Positions 25,723-34,644 of a stretch of DNA of 64,000 nucleotides are shown here, in pieces. The notes beneath the pieces are model-generated. The model was not told where the DNA came from, made no database searches, and worked only from the letters and a program-made list of their open reading frames with translations. The DNA comes from Brachybacterium sp. EE-P12. Its GTDB lineage: Bacteria > Actinomycetota > Actinomycetes > Actinomycetales > Dermabacteraceae. The position numbers were made by a program, and so were the translations under genes. Every line of letters begins with the position of its first letter. Positions within the stretch are counted from its first letter, which is position 1. The stretch spans positions 124,001 to 188,000 of the forward strand of contig NZ_QXCP01000005.1 of NCBI RefSeq assembly GCF_003711805.1, given 5' to 3'.

Positions 25723-27193
25723 TCCCCGAGGATTCCTGCGCCACCGCGACCGCGAGCTGCCCGCCCGTCGCCCGGTCCCGGTGCGACTGATGGACTGGCG
25801 CGAGGTCTACGAGGCCCGCGAGAAGGGGGACCTCTCGGTCGTCTCGCGCCAGGCCGGACGCTGCATGAACTGCGGCATCCCCTTCTGCCACCAGGGCTGC
25901 CCGCTGGGGAACCTCATCCCCGGGTGGAACGACCTCGTCTACCGCGACGACTGGCAGGAGGCCGCCGAGCGGCTCCACGCGACCAACAACTTCCCGGAGT
26001 TCACCGGCCGCGCCTGCCCCGCCCCCTGCGAGTCCAGCTGCGTGCTGGGCATCAACCAGCCTCCCGTGACGATCAAGAACGTCGAGGTCTCGATCATCGA
26101 CCGCGCCTTCGAGGAGGGCTGGGTGCGCCCGGTCCCCTCGACCCGCCAGACCGGCCGCTCCGTGGCCGTGGTCGGCTCCGGTCCCGCAGGGCTCGCGGCC
26201 GCCCAGCAGCTCACCCGCGCCGGCCACGCCGTGGTCGTGCACGAGAAGGACGACCGCCTGGGCGGTCTGCTGCGCTACGGCATCCCCGAATTCAAGCTCG
26301 AGAAGCGCCATGTGGACCGCCGCCTCGCGCAGATGCGCGAGGAGGGCACCCGCTTCCGCACCGGCGTCGACGTCGGCGGCCGGGGCGAGGGCGCGCTGTC
26401 CGTCGAGGAGCTGCGCTCCCGCTTCGACGCCGTCGTGCTCGCGACCGGCGCGAGCGTGCCGCGCGAGCTCCCGGTGCCCGGACGGGAGGCCTCCGGCATC
26501 CACCCCGCCATGGACTATCTCACCCAGGCGAACCGCCTCGTGGAGGGTGACCGGCTGAGCGACCGGATCAGCGCCGAGGGCAAGGACGTGGTGATCATCG
26601 GCGGCGGCGACACCGGCGCGGACTGCCTCGGCACGGCGCTGCGCCAGGGCGCTCGCTCGGTGACGACGCTGGCGATCGGCACGCAGCCGCCGAGCGAGCG
26701 CGACGAGTCCCAGCCCTGGCCCACCCATCCGGTGCTGTTCGAGGTCTCCACCGCCCACGAGGAGGGCGGGGAGCGGTCCTATCTCGCCTCCACCACCGGG
26801 TTCGAGGTCGATGCCGACGGCGCCGTCGCCGGACTGCGCGTGGCGCGCACCCAGTTCGTCGACGGTCGCCGCGTCCCCACGCCGGGCACCGACACCGTGC
26901 TGCCCGCGACCCTCGTGCTGATCGCGATGGGCTTCACCGGGGCGCGCGAGCAGGGGCTGCTCGAGCAGCTCGGTGTGGAGATGACCTCACGCGGCAGCAT
27001 CGTGCACGACGGCGCCTGGGCCACGAGCGTGCCGGGGGTGTTCACCGCGGGCGACTGCGCCCGAGGCCAGAGCCTCATCGTGTGGGCGATCGCGGAGGGC
27101 CGCTCCTGCGCGGCGGCCGTGGACGAGCACCTGATGGGGACCAGCTCCCTGCCCCGCCCCGTGCGCCCCGGCGAGAAGCCCGTCACAGTGTGA
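25715..27193 (+). CDS. gltD: Glutamate synthase small subunit GltD
   Basis: Delivers electrons from NADPH through FAD and 4Fe-4S clusters to GltB. 492 residues from ATG 25715. N-terminal iron-sulfur cysteines CMNCGIPFCHQGCPLGN (about residues 50-66) and CPAPCESSC; FAD loop VVGSGPAGLAAAQQL; NADPH loop IIGGGDTGADCLG; late FAD motif VFTAGDCARGQSLIVWA. The next upstream in-frame ATG (25676) lies well inside gltB and gives an atypical N-terminus. Confidence 0.97.
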   Translation: MADPRGFLRHRDRELPARRPVPVRLMDWREVYEAREKGDLSVVSRQAGRCMNCGIPFCHQGCPLGNLIPGWNDLVYRDDWQEAAERLHATNNFPEFTGRACPAPCESSCVLGINQPPVTIKNVEVSIIDRAFEEGWVRPVPSTRQTGRSVAVVGSGPAGLAAAQQLTRAGHAVVVHEKDDRLGGLLRYGIPEFKLEKRHVDRRLAQMREEGTRFRTGVDVGGRGEGALSVEELRSRFDAVVLATGASVPRELPVPGREASGIHPAMDYLTQANRLVEGDRLSDRISAEGKDVVIIGGGDTGADCLGTALRQGARSVTTLAIGTQPPSERDESQPWPTHPVLFEVSTAHEEGGERSYLASTTGFEVDADGAVAGLRVARTQFVDGRRVPTPGTDTVLPATLVLIAMGFTGAREQGLLEQLGVEMTSRGSIVHDGAWATSVPGVFTAGDCARGQSLIVWAIAEGRSCAAAVDEHLMGTSSLPRPVRPGEKPVTV

Positions 27194-27292
27194 AAGACTG
27201 TGCCCAGCACACGCGACGCCGCGGCCCTGTCCTGGCGCTCGCGCGCTGTCCCTCGGGGCCGCGGCCCTCACACGAACTACAGATGGGTTGAC

Positions 27293-28756
27293 ATGCGCAA
27301 AGCGAAGATCGTCTGCACACTCGGTCCGGCGACCGACACCTACGAGCAGATCCGGACGCTCATCGACGCCGGGATGAACGTGGCGCGGATGAATCTCAGC
27401 CACGGCACGCACGAGGACCACGAGAAGGTCTACGCGAACATCCGCAAGGCCGCCGAGGACCTCGGCAAGAACGTCGCCGTGCTCGTCGACCTGCAGGGCC
27501 CGAAGATCCGCCTGGGCAGCTTCGCCGACGGGCCGCACCAGCTCGAGGTCGGCGACTCCTTCACGATCACCACCGACGACATCGTCGGCACGAAGGAGCG
27601 GGTCTCGACCACCTTCAAGGGCCTGCCGGGCGACTGCCGTCCCGGCGACGTGCTCCTGATCGACGACGGCAAGGTCTCCGTGCGGGTCACCGAGGTCACC
27701 GAGACCGAGGTCTCCACCGTCGTCGAGGTCCCCGGGCCGGTCTCGAACCACAAGGGCATCAACCTCCCGGGCGTGGCCGTCTCCGTGCCCGCCATGAGCG
27801 AGAAGGACATCGCCGACCTGCGCTGGGGCCTGAACCTCGGCGCGGATCTCATCGCCCTGTCCTTCGTGCGCGACGCCCACGACATGGACGACGTGCTGCG
27901 CATCATGCAGGAGGAGGGGCGGCGCGTCCCCGTCATCGCGAAGATCGAGAAGCCGCAGGCCGTGCGCGCCCTGCGCTCGATCGTCGGCGCCTTCGACGGC
28001 ATCATGGTCGCCCGCGGCGACCTCGGCGTGGAGCTCCCGCTCGAGCAGGTCCCGCTCGTGCAGAAGCGCGCGATCGAGCTCGCCCGCCGCAACGCGAAGC
28101 CGGTCATCGTCGCGACCCAGGTGCTCGAGTCGATGATCGAGAGCCCGCGCCCCACCCGTGCGGAGGCGTCGGACTGCGCCAACGCGATCCTCGACGGCGC
28201 CGACGCGGTCATGCTCTCGGGCGAGACCAGCGTGGGCAAGTACCCCTTCGAGGCGGTGCGCACCATGGCGCGCATCGTCACCAACACGGAGGAGAACGGT
28301 GCCGACCGGATCCTGCCGCTGGGCACCATCCCGCACACCCGCGGCGGCGCGATCACCCGCGCGGCCGCGGAGATCGGCGACCAGCTCTCCGCGCAGTACC
28401 TGGTGACCTTCACCGAGTCCGGCGACACCGCGCGCAGGCTGTCCCGTCTGCGTCCCACGATCCCGCTGCTGGCGATGACCCCCTATCCGGAGGTCGCCCG
28501 TCAGCTGTCGCTGACCTGGGGCGTGGAGGCGCACCTGGTGCCGATGCAGAAGGACTCGGACGAGATGGTGGGCGTCGTCGACGAGCTGCTGCGCGAGCAG
28601 AAGGGCCTGCAGAAGAACGACCTGGTCGTCATCGCGGCCGGTTCGCCCCCCGGGGTCCACGGCTCGACCAACACCCTGCGCGTGCACCGCATCGGGGACC
28701 TCGACGGGACCGAGTCGGCCCGCATCGAGGCCGACCGCATCGCCGCGGGGCAGTGA
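27293..28756 (+). CDS. pyk: Pyruvate kinase Pyk
   Basis: Converts phosphoenolpyruvate and ADP to pyruvate and ATP. 487 residues starting MRKAKIVCTLGPAT at ATG 27293; an upstream in-frame start would add a 31-residue non-conserved arginine-rich leader. Active-site motifs ARMNLSHG, DLQGPKIR, the signature VIAKIEKPQAVR and MVARGDLGVELP are intact, and the C-terminal allosteric domain is complete. The 99-base gltD-pyk gap has only a weak SD-like GATGGG before the ATG. Confidence 0.97.
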   Translation: MRKAKIVCTLGPATDTYEQIRTLIDAGMNVARMNLSHGTHEDHEKVYANIRKAAEDLGKNVAVLVDLQGPKIRLGSFADGPHQLEVGDSFTITTDDIVGTKERVSTTFKGLPGDCRPGDVLLIDDGKVSVRVTEVTETEVSTVVEVPGPVSNHKGINLPGVAVSVPAMSEKDIADLRWGLNLGADLIALSFVRDAHDMDDVLRIMQEEGRRVPVIAKIEKPQAVRALRSIVGAFDGIMVARGDLGVELPLEQVPLVQKRAIELARRNAKPVIVATQVLESMIESPRPTRAEASDCANAILDGADAVMLSGETSVGKYPFEAVRTMARIVTNTEENGADRILPLGTIPHTRGGAITRAAAEIGDQLSAQYLVTFTESGDTARRLSRLRPTIPLLAMTPYPEVARQLSLTWGVEAHLVPMQKDSDEMVGVVDELLREQKGLQKNDLVVIAAGSPPGVHGSTNTLRVHRIGDLDGTESARIEADRIAAGQ

Positions 28757-28803
28757 TCCCCGCGATGTGAGGGACGCGATGCGCGAGACCTCCCTCTCAG
28801 CGC

Positions 28804-28841
28804 GGACGGCGCCCGCGGCCTGATGGCCGCGGGCGCCGTCC
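28804..28841. terminator. Strong terminator between pyk and tRNA-Leu
   Basis: Perfect 17-bp GC-rich stem (28804-28820 with 28825-28841) and TGAT loop, placed between the convergent pyk and tRNA-Leu genes, so it can serve both strands. Confidence 0.8.
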
Positions 28842-28847
28842 CGTGCG

Positions 28848-28930
28848 TGCCGGGTGCGGGACTCGAACCCGCACGCCCTCGCGGACAGCGCATTTTGAGT
28901 GCGCCGCGTCTACCGTTCCGCCAACCCGGC
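28848..28930 (-). tRNA. tRNA-Leu (anticodon CAA)
   Basis: 83-base cloverleaf on the minus strand. Acceptor stem GCCGGGT pairs with ACCCGGC, discriminator A at 28848; anticodon arm GCGCA-CTCAAAA-TGCGC puts CAA at 28895-28897 (complement), which reads UUG; a long variable arm (class II) and the T arm GGTTCGAGTCC follow. The terminal CCA is not encoded. A TATCCT -10-like box on the minus strand at 28959-28964 lies about 29 bases upstream. Confidence 0.96.
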
Positions 28931-28957
28931 ATGCCCCTCAGGTGCCGAGGGCTGGAC

Positions 28958-28964
28958 TAGGATA
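28958..28964. promoter_or_regulatory. Overlapping divergent -10 boxes for tRNA-Leu and the ANTAR regulator
   Basis: The heptamer TAGGATA reads TAGGAT on the plus strand (toward the response regulator, 74 bases before its ATG) and TATCCT on the minus strand (toward tRNA-Leu). Both fit TANNNT; no clear -35 elements. If both are used, RNA polymerase could not occupy both at once. Confidence 0.3.
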
Positions 28965-29037
28965 CCGCTGATGACCACCGGCCTCCGCCGTCGGGTGCAG
29001 GGCACCCGGGCAGGCCCCGAACGAGACACAGGGCGAC

Positions 29038-29685
29038 ATGACTGACGACATCACCGACCTTCCCGACGACGCCCAGGACACCGCTGCCGCGAGCGAGGCG
29101 CCCCGCCGCACCGCTGTCGTGGCCGAGGACGAGAGCCTCATCCGCATGGACATCGTCGAGACCCTCACCGAAGCGGGCTTCGACGTGATCGCGGCCGTCG
29201 GAGACGGCGAGAGCGCCATCGAGAAGACCCGCGAGCTGCGCCCGGACGTCGTGATCCTCGACGTGAAGATGCCGCAGACCGACGGGGTCACCGCCGCGGA
29301 GAAGATCGGCGAGGAGAACCTCGCCCCCGTCGTGATGCTCACCGCGTTCTCGCAGACCGAGCTCGTCGAGCGCGCCCGGGACGCGGGCGCCATGGCGTAC
29401 GTCGTCAAGCCCTTCACCCCGGCGGACCTGCTGCCGGCCGTGGAGATCGCGATCTCCCGCCATCAGCAGATCGTCCAGCTCGAGTCCGAGATCGCGGACC
29501 TGGGCGAGCGCTTCGAGACCCGCAAGCGGGTGGATCGCGCCAAGGGCCTGCTGCAGACGAACATGGGCCTGTCCGAGCCCGAGGCGTTCCGCTGGATCCA
29601 GAAGACGTCGATGGATCGCCGTCTGACCATGCGCGAGGTCGCCGACGCGGTCGTCGACCAGCTGGGTGCCCAGGGCAAGGACTGA
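29038..29685 (+). CDS. ANTAR-domain response regulator (PdtaR-like)
   Basis: 215 residues. Receiver domain at about residues 24-140 with acidic pocket EDE (30-32), phospho-acceptor D75 in VVILDVKMP, and VVKPF. The C-terminal ANTAR RNA-binding domain (about residues 148-205) has RKRVDRAKGLLQTNMGLSEPEAF. PdtaR-type regulators are phosphorylated by the histidine kinase PdtaS and act on transcription termination through paired RNA hairpins. The N-terminal 23 residues are an acidic extension. Position between pyk and polA matches actinobacterial pdtaR; the kinase is not in the window. Followed 70 bases later by a substrate-binding lipoprotein gene. Confidence 0.9.
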   Translation: MTDDITDLPDDAQDTAAASEAPRRTAVVAEDESLIRMDIVETLTEAGFDVIAAVGDGESAIEKTRELRPDVVILDVKMPQTDGVTAAEKIGEENLAPVVMLTAFSQTELVERARDAGAMAYVVKPFTPADLLPAVEIAISRHQQIVQLESEIADLGERFETRKRVDRAKGLLQTNMGLSEPEAFRWIQKTSMDRRLTMREVADAVVDQLGAQGKD

Positions 29686-29755
29686 CCCGCAGGCACGCAG
29701 GGCAGCGGCCGACGCGCGGGGGCGTGTCGGCGACGAGGAGGGGGACCGCCGGGCC

Positions 29756-31129
29756 ATGACGCTCACCAGGCGCGCGCTCGTGCGCGGACTCGGCACCGGG
29801 GTGCTCGGCGCGGGGACGCTCAGCGCCTGCGGCCCGGGAGGCGGCATCCGCCGCGGACGGCCCCGCGCGACGACCACGGCGCCGACCGCCGGAGTCCTCG
29901 AGGAGCCGGACCAGCCCCTCGTGATCGGTCAGATCGGTGCGTCCTACGGCCGGATGGGGCGCGTCGAGGAGGCGATCGCCGTCGCGATCGACGAGTCCCG
30001 GATCGACGTGAACGCGCGCTGGGACGGCCTGTTCGGCAGGTCGGTCGAGCTCCTGGAGCGCCACGTGATGGAGGCGCCGGGGGAGGACCTCGCCCCCGTG
30101 ATCGCCGAGATGGCCGATGCCGGGGCGACCTGCGTGATCACCTCGATCGACGAGGAGTCCCTGATCGCCGCGATGCCGGCGCTGGTCGAGGCGCAGCTGG
30201 CGGTCCTCGACGTGCTCACCTCGGGCATGGACGTGCGCGCCGCCGAGGTGCAGACCGCGAACCTGCTGGTGCGCCTCGCACCGAACGACCGCGTCCTCGC
30301 CGCCCGCTACGCCGAGCAGGCGCTCGGCGGGGGCGGCGACCGGAGCGGACCGGCGGGGACCGTCGCGTATCTCTCGGAGGACACGCTCCAGGGCCGCAGC
30401 CTGCTCACCGAGCTCACCCAGGTGCTGAACCCCTCGAGCGGCAGGATCGTCAGCGAGCAGTTCTACGAGGCCGGGAAGATCGGCGACCTCGAGGTCCGGG
30501 TGAAGAAGGTCCTCGAGGACCCGCCCGCCCTGCTGGTCGCCAACGGCGGGCCAGAGCTCGCCCCCTTCCTCTCCGCCCTGCACACCGCGACCCTCGACGA
30601 GGACGATCGCCCCACCGTGCAGTTCCCCCGCCAGGTCCCGCCGTGGGCGACGATCGACTACTCGAGAGAACCGGTGGCCGAGGACCTCGTGCCCGAGGCG
30701 CTCGCCTCGACCACCGGCTACCAGCCGGGCGGCGACCTCTCGGTGGACCACGAGAACCTGATGCTCAACCGCAGCCGGGAGTTCCTCCGACGCGGCTACG
30801 CCTACTCCCAGCAGGGCTACGACGCGGTGGTCATGCTGTGCCTCGCGGCGCAGCACGCGCTGTCGGTGACGGGCACGGATCTCGCGGCGGCGCTGCCGGC
30901 GATCCTCACCGGCACGGAGGAGTGCACGGACTTCGAGCAGTGCCGCCGGATCATGGCCACCGCTCTCGAGACGGGGCAGCGGGCGACCGTCTCCTACGTC
31001 GGGGCGATGGGCGCCCTCGAGCTCGGCGGGCAGTCCGACGCCCGGACGGGCCAGCTGCGCGAGTACGCCTGGTCCGAGGCGAACGAGCTCGAGCAGCCCT
31101 CCGCGACCGCCTTCGAGGCGCCGGAGTGA
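29756..31129 (+). CDS. Orphan branched-chain-type substrate-binding lipoprotein
   Basis: 457 residues from ATG 29756, with GAGGAGGGGGA upstream. Twin-Arg-like start TRRALVRGLG, hydrophobic stretch and lipobox LSAC (about residues 20-23), then a Gly/Arg/Thr linker and a type 1 periplasmic-binding fold (Peripla_BP_6-like) from about residue 45: VIGQIGASYGRMGRVEEAI, then GATCVITSIDEES, and a late dimer/hinge region AYSQQGYDAVVMLCLAAQHAL. Should be anchored outside the membrane after Lgt processing. No permease or ATPase genes flank it. Related actinobacteria carry a full liv transporter here, so this is probably the surviving binding protein. Ligand unknown. Confidence 0.8.
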   Translation: MTLTRRALVRGLGTGVLGAGTLSACGPGGGIRRGRPRATTTAPTAGVLEEPDQPLVIGQIGASYGRMGRVEEAIAVAIDESRIDVNARWDGLFGRSVELLERHVMEAPGEDLAPVIAEMADAGATCVITSIDEESLIAAMPALVEAQLAVLDVLTSGMDVRAAEVQTANLLVRLAPNDRVLAARYAEQALGGGGDRSGPAGTVAYLSEDTLQGRSLLTELTQVLNPSSGRIVSEQFYEAGKIGDLEVRVKKVLEDPPALLVANGGPELAPFLSALHTATLDEDDRPTVQFPRQVPPWATIDYSREPVAEDLVPEALASTTGYQPGGDLSVDHENLMLNRSREFLRRGYAYSQQGYDAVVMLCLAAQHALSVTGTDLAAALPAILTGTEECTDFEQCRRIMATALETGQRATVSYVGAMGALELGGQSDARTGQLREYAWSEANELEQPSATAFEAPE

Positions 31130-31150
31130 GGCGAGGCCGCGCGGTGCTCC

Positions 31151-31639
31151 TCAGCGCGGCGGGAGCAGCTGCGTCGAGACGGTGATCGTGCTGAGCAGCC
31201 TGCCGGCCTCGTCGTGGACCTCCACGAGATAGCTCGCGACCTGACGCCCCAGGTGGCGCGGGGTGCAGGTCGCCGTGACCCAGCCCTCCCGCGCCGAGCG
31301 GTGGTGGAGCGCGGAGACGGAGGTGCCCACCGCCTGGGCGCTCTCGCCGTGCACCTCTCGCGCCCGCAGCACCGCCGCGAGCGAGGCGATCGACTCGGCC
31401 AGCGCGATCGTCGCACCGCCGTGCAGCAGCCCCGCGGGCTGGGTGCTGCCCGCGACGGGCATGCGCATCGTCCCGCCGCCGGAGTCCAGGGACAGCACCT
31501 CCATCCCGAGGCGCTCCACGAGGGTCCCGGCGAAGGACGCCTCGAGCTGGGCGGCGAGCTCCCCACGCACGGCCGGCGCGGACGGCGCCTCGTCGCCGGC
31601 GGCGGGTGAGGGACCGTTGGGGCGGTGGTCTGCGGACAT
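31151..31639 (-). CDS. PaaI-type hotdog-fold thioesterase
   Basis: 162 residues from ATG 31639 (complement). Single hotdog domain with the PaaI motif GLLHGGATIALAES (about residues 68-81) and the following HxxS-type strand; Asn/Asp-Gly hallmark reads HGG here. Hydrolyses acyl-CoA thioesters in the family, often phenylacetyl- or hydroxybenzoyl-CoA type; substrate not predictable. A longer upstream frame overlaps polA antisense and is unlikely. Convergent with the lipoprotein gene, divergent from polA (64-base gap). Actinobacteria often have a thioesterase gene beside polA. Confidence 0.88.
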   Translation of the reverse strand: MSADHRPNGPSPAAGDEAPSAPAVRGELAAQLEASFAGTLVERLGMEVLSLDSGGGTMRMPVAGSTQPAGLLHGGATIALAESIASLAAVLRAREVHGESAQAVGTSVSALHHRSAREGWVTATCTPRHLGRQVASYLVEVHDEAGRLLSTITVSTQLLPPR

Positions 31640-31703
31640 GGCACGAGAGTGCCACAGCCGCGGGGGTGCGCGGAGTCGACGCGGCCATGGGAGACTGCTC
31701 CCC

Positions 31704-34415
31704 ATGAGTGCGAGCGACACCGATGACCAGCGCCTGCTTCTGATCGACGGCCACGCCATGGCCTTCCGGGCGTTCTTCGCCCTCCCCGCGGACGGCTTCA
31801 GCGACGGCCGCGGGCAGGCCACGAACGCGGTCTACGGCTTCACCCGCATGATCATCAACGTCGTCGCCTCCGAGCGGCCCACCCACCTCGCGGTCGCCTT
31901 CGACCTGCCCGGCGGCACGTTCCGCGACCGCATCTACGACCAGTACAAGGGCGGGCGCGAGACGACCCCCGAGGCCTTCCACGGCCAGATCGGGCTCATC
32001 CAGCAGGTGCTGGACGCGCTCGGGGTGCGCTGGCTGACCTACGAGGACTACGAGGCCGACGACATCATCGCCACGCTCGCCTCCCGTGCCGAGGCGCAGG
32101 GGGACGAGGCGCTGATCGTCTCGAGCGACCGCGACGCGATCCAGCTCGTCGGCGAGAAGGTCACGCTGCTGCAGCCGATCAAGGGCGTCACCGAGATGCG
32201 CCGCATGACCCCCGCCGCCGTCCAGGAGAAGTACGGGATCCCGCCCGAGCGCTACCCCGATCTCGCCGCGCTCGTCGGCGAGGCGGCCGACAACCTCCCG
32301 GGCGTGCCCGGGGTCGGCCCGAAGACCGCCGCGAAGTGGATCGAGAAGTACGACGGCCTCGAGGGCGTCCTCGAGCACGCCGAGGAGATCACCGGCAAGG
32401 CCGGCCAGTCCCTGCGCGACCACCTCGAGGACGTGCGACGCAACCGCCTCATGAACGCCGCGTACACCACCCTCGACCTGCCCGAGGACCCCGGCCACTA
32501 CGCCCTCGGCGGCGGGGACCGGGCTCGTGTGCTGGAGGTCTTCGACGACCTCGCCTTCGGCGACACGATCCGCCGGGACCTCCCGGCGGCGCTCCTGGGG
32601 GAGGACATGGCGGAGCAGGCAGCGCCCGAGCCCGCCGCGGACGTGCTGCGCGTGCGGGACGCCGCCGCCCTCGCGGAGCTGCTGGGGGAGGGGGAGCAGC
32701 CCCTCTCCCTCGACCTCGTCGAGGACGTGCGCGGGGGAGCGCTGCTGGGGCTCGCGACCCCCGAGCGCGGCGGCGCGGTGGCGCTCGGGGCGCTGGACTC
32801 CGAGGCCGCCGAGGCGCTCGCGGCCGCGCTCGAGGGCACGCGGGAGCTGCGCATCGCGGACGTCCCCGCCGTGCGCGACCGCCTCGCCGAGAACGGCTAC
32901 CGCCTCGGCGACGGCGTGCGGGACCTCGCCCTGGAGGCCTTCGTGCTGCGCCCCGGCGCCCGCAGCTACGACACCGAGTCCCTGGCCGCCGACCTCGCCG
33001 GCGCGAGCTTCGAGCCGAAGCCTCGCAAGCCCGCGGAGTCGACGCTGAGGAAGGAGAGCCCCGAGACCCGCGCCGAGCACATCGCCCGCGCCGAGGACCG
33101 CCTCGCCACGGCCGTCGCGGCGCTGCATCCGGCCGCCGAGGAGCTCGCCTCCCGGATCGCGGACTCACCGTGGGCGGGCGGCATCCTGGATGGTCTCGAG
33201 CGTCCGCTGCAGCGGGTGCTCGAGACGATGCACTCCCGTGGCATCGCGATCGACCACGGCGCGCTCCAGACCCTCCGCGACGAGTTCGAGGGCTTCGTCG
33301 CCCAGGCCAAGCGCGAGGCCGGCGAGATCGTGGGGGAGGAGGTCAACCTCGCCTCCCCCAAGCAGCTCCAGGTGGTGCTCTTCGAGACCCTCTCCCTGCC
33401 CACCACCCGAAAGATCTCCTCGGGCCACTCCACCGACGCCGAGTCGCTCACCGACCTGATGGAGACGCTGGACCCGGACTCCGCCGGCCACCGCTTCCTC
33501 GCCTGGCTGCTGCGCTTCCGCGAGATGAGCAAGCTGACCGGATACCTGGTGGGCCTGGACAAGGTCATGGACGCCGGCTCCCGCGTGCACACCACCTTCC
33601 AGCAGACCGCCGCGGCGACGGGCCGGCTCGCCTCGACCGAGCCGAACCTGCAGAACATCCCCGTGCGCACCGCCGAGGGGCAGAGGATCCGCGACGTCTT
33701 CGTCGCCGGTGAGGGCTTCGAGTCCCTCCTGACCGCGGACTACTCCCAGATCGAGATGCGCATCATGGCCCACCTCTCGGAGGACGAGGGGCTCATCGAG
33801 GCCTTCCGCTCCGGCGAGGACCTGCACAACTTCGTCGCCTCGCGCGTGTTCGGCGTGAGCCCCGACGAGGTCGACCCGGCCATGCGCTCGAAGACCAAGG
33901 CCGTCAGCTACGGTCTCGCCTACGGGCTCTCCGCCTTCGGCCTCTCCCGCCAGCTGCGCATCTCCCGTGCCGAGGCGACCTCGCTGCGCGACGGCTACTT
34001 CGAGCGGTTCGGCGGGGTGCGGGACTACCTCCGCCGCAGCGTCGAGAAGGCCCGGGAGACGGGGTACACCGAGACGATCCTCGGCCGGCGCCGGTATCTC
34101 CCGGATCTCACGAGCGACAACCGCCAGCGACGGGAGAACGCCGAGCGGGTGGCTCTGAACTCCCCGATCCAGGGCTCTGCCGCGGACCTCATCAAGCTCG
34201 CGATGCTCGCCGTGGAGTCGCGGATGCGCGAGGCGGACCTGCGCTCCCGCATGCTGCTGCAGGTCCATGACGAGCTGGTGCTCGAGGTCGCGCCCGGCGA
34301 GCTCGAGCAGGTGCGGGAGATCGTCGAGGACGGGATGGACTCGGCCTACGAGCTCTCCGTCCCGCTCGAGGTCGGGATCGGCGTGGGCCGCACCTGGCGC
34401 GAGGCGGCCCACTGA
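31704..34415 (+). CDS. polA: DNA polymerase I PolA
   Basis: 903 residues. N-terminal 5'-3' exonuclease (LLLIDGHAMAFRAFFAL, GREYEADDIIATL-type YEDYEADDIIATL, VPGVGPKTAAKWIEKY), a middle 3'-5' exonuclease-like domain (about residues 315-500) and the polymerase domain with motif A ADYSQIEMRIMAHLS, motif B RSKTKAVSYGLAYGLSAFG and motif C VHDELVLE. The middle domain lacks the metal-binding DxE (reads SLDLVEDV), so proofreading is probably absent, as in mycobacterial Pol I. ATG 31704 has no SD; GAGACT 7 bases upstream may be the -10 of a leaderless mRNA. Confidence 0.96.
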   Translation: MSASDTDDQRLLLIDGHAMAFRAFFALPADGFSDGRGQATNAVYGFTRMIINVVASERPTHLAVAFDLPGGTFRDRIYDQYKGGRETTPEAFHGQIGLIQQVLDALGVRWLTYEDYEADDIIATLASRAEAQGDEALIVSSDRDAIQLVGEKVTLLQPIKGVTEMRRMTPAAVQEKYGIPPERYPDLAALVGEAADNLPGVPGVGPKTAAKWIEKYDGLEGVLEHAEEITGKAGQSLRDHLEDVRRNRLMNAAYTTLDLPEDPGHYALGGGDRARVLEVFDDLAFGDTIRRDLPAALLGEDMAEQAAPEPAADVLRVRDAAALAELLGEGEQPLSLDLVEDVRGGALLGLATPERGGAVALGALDSEAAEALAAALEGTRELRIADVPAVRDRLAENGYRLGDGVRDLALEAFVLRPGARSYDTESLAADLAGASFEPKPRKPAESTLRKESPETRAEHIARAEDRLATAVAALHPAAEELASRIADSPWAGGILDGLERPLQRVLETMHSRGIAIDHGALQTLRDEFEGFVAQAKREAGEIVGEEVNLASPKQLQVVLFETLSLPTTRKISSGHSTDAESLTDLMETLDPDSAGHRFLAWLLRFREMSKLTGYLVGLDKVMDAGSRVHTTFQQTAAATGRLASTEPNLQNIPVRTAEGQRIRDVFVAGEGFESLLTADYSQIEMRIMAHLSEDEGLIEAFRSGEDLHNFVASRVFGVSPDEVDPAMRSKTKAVSYGLAYGLSAFGLSRQLRISRAEATSLRDGYFERFGGVRDYLRRSVEKARETGYTETILGRRRYLPDLTSDNRQRRENAERVALNSPIQGSAADLIKLAMLAVESRMREADLRSRMLLQVHDELVLEVAPGELEQVREIVEDGMDSAYELSVPLEVGIGVGRTWREAAH

Positions 34416-34484
34416 GCCGCCCGGCGACGGACCCGTCGGACGGCGGGGCGGACATCACACCGGTGCCGTCCCGCGCACCCCACC

Positions 34485-34507
34485 GCGCCCTCGCGCCCCG
34501 AGGGCGC
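34485..34507 (+). terminator. Probable polA terminator
   Basis: Perfect 9-bp stem GCGCCCTCG/CGAGGGCGC with a 5-base loop, 70 bases after polA and directly before the rpsA -10 box. Between 34416 and 34484 nothing else is recognisable. Confidence 0.5.
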
Positions 34508-34513
34508 GGCTGG

Positions 34514-34519
34514 TAGGCT
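34514..34519 (+). promoter_or_regulatory. Putative extended -10 promoter of rpsA
   Basis: TGGTAGGCT carries an extended TGN plus TAGGCT (34514-34519). It would give a leader of about 115 bases for rpsA, with two small hairpins (CGACCC/GGGTCG and CCGCC/GGCGG around 34564-34590). The leader may take part in autogenous control of S1, which is known in other bacteria but not shown here. Confidence 0.5.
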
Positions 34520-34644
34520 GTCGAAGGCTTGTGCGCTCCGGTGCACGGCGAACCGCCCATCCGTCGACCCGCAGGGTCGCCGCCTCGGGCGGAGCACGTC
34601 CCCCGACCCTACTCATTTCCTGTCCCGACGGAGTCCTTACCTAC

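Noticed and set aside
34520-34644. Riboswitch in the rpsA leader
   Set aside because: Only two small hairpins of 5-6 bp; no match to a riboswitch class I can recognise.
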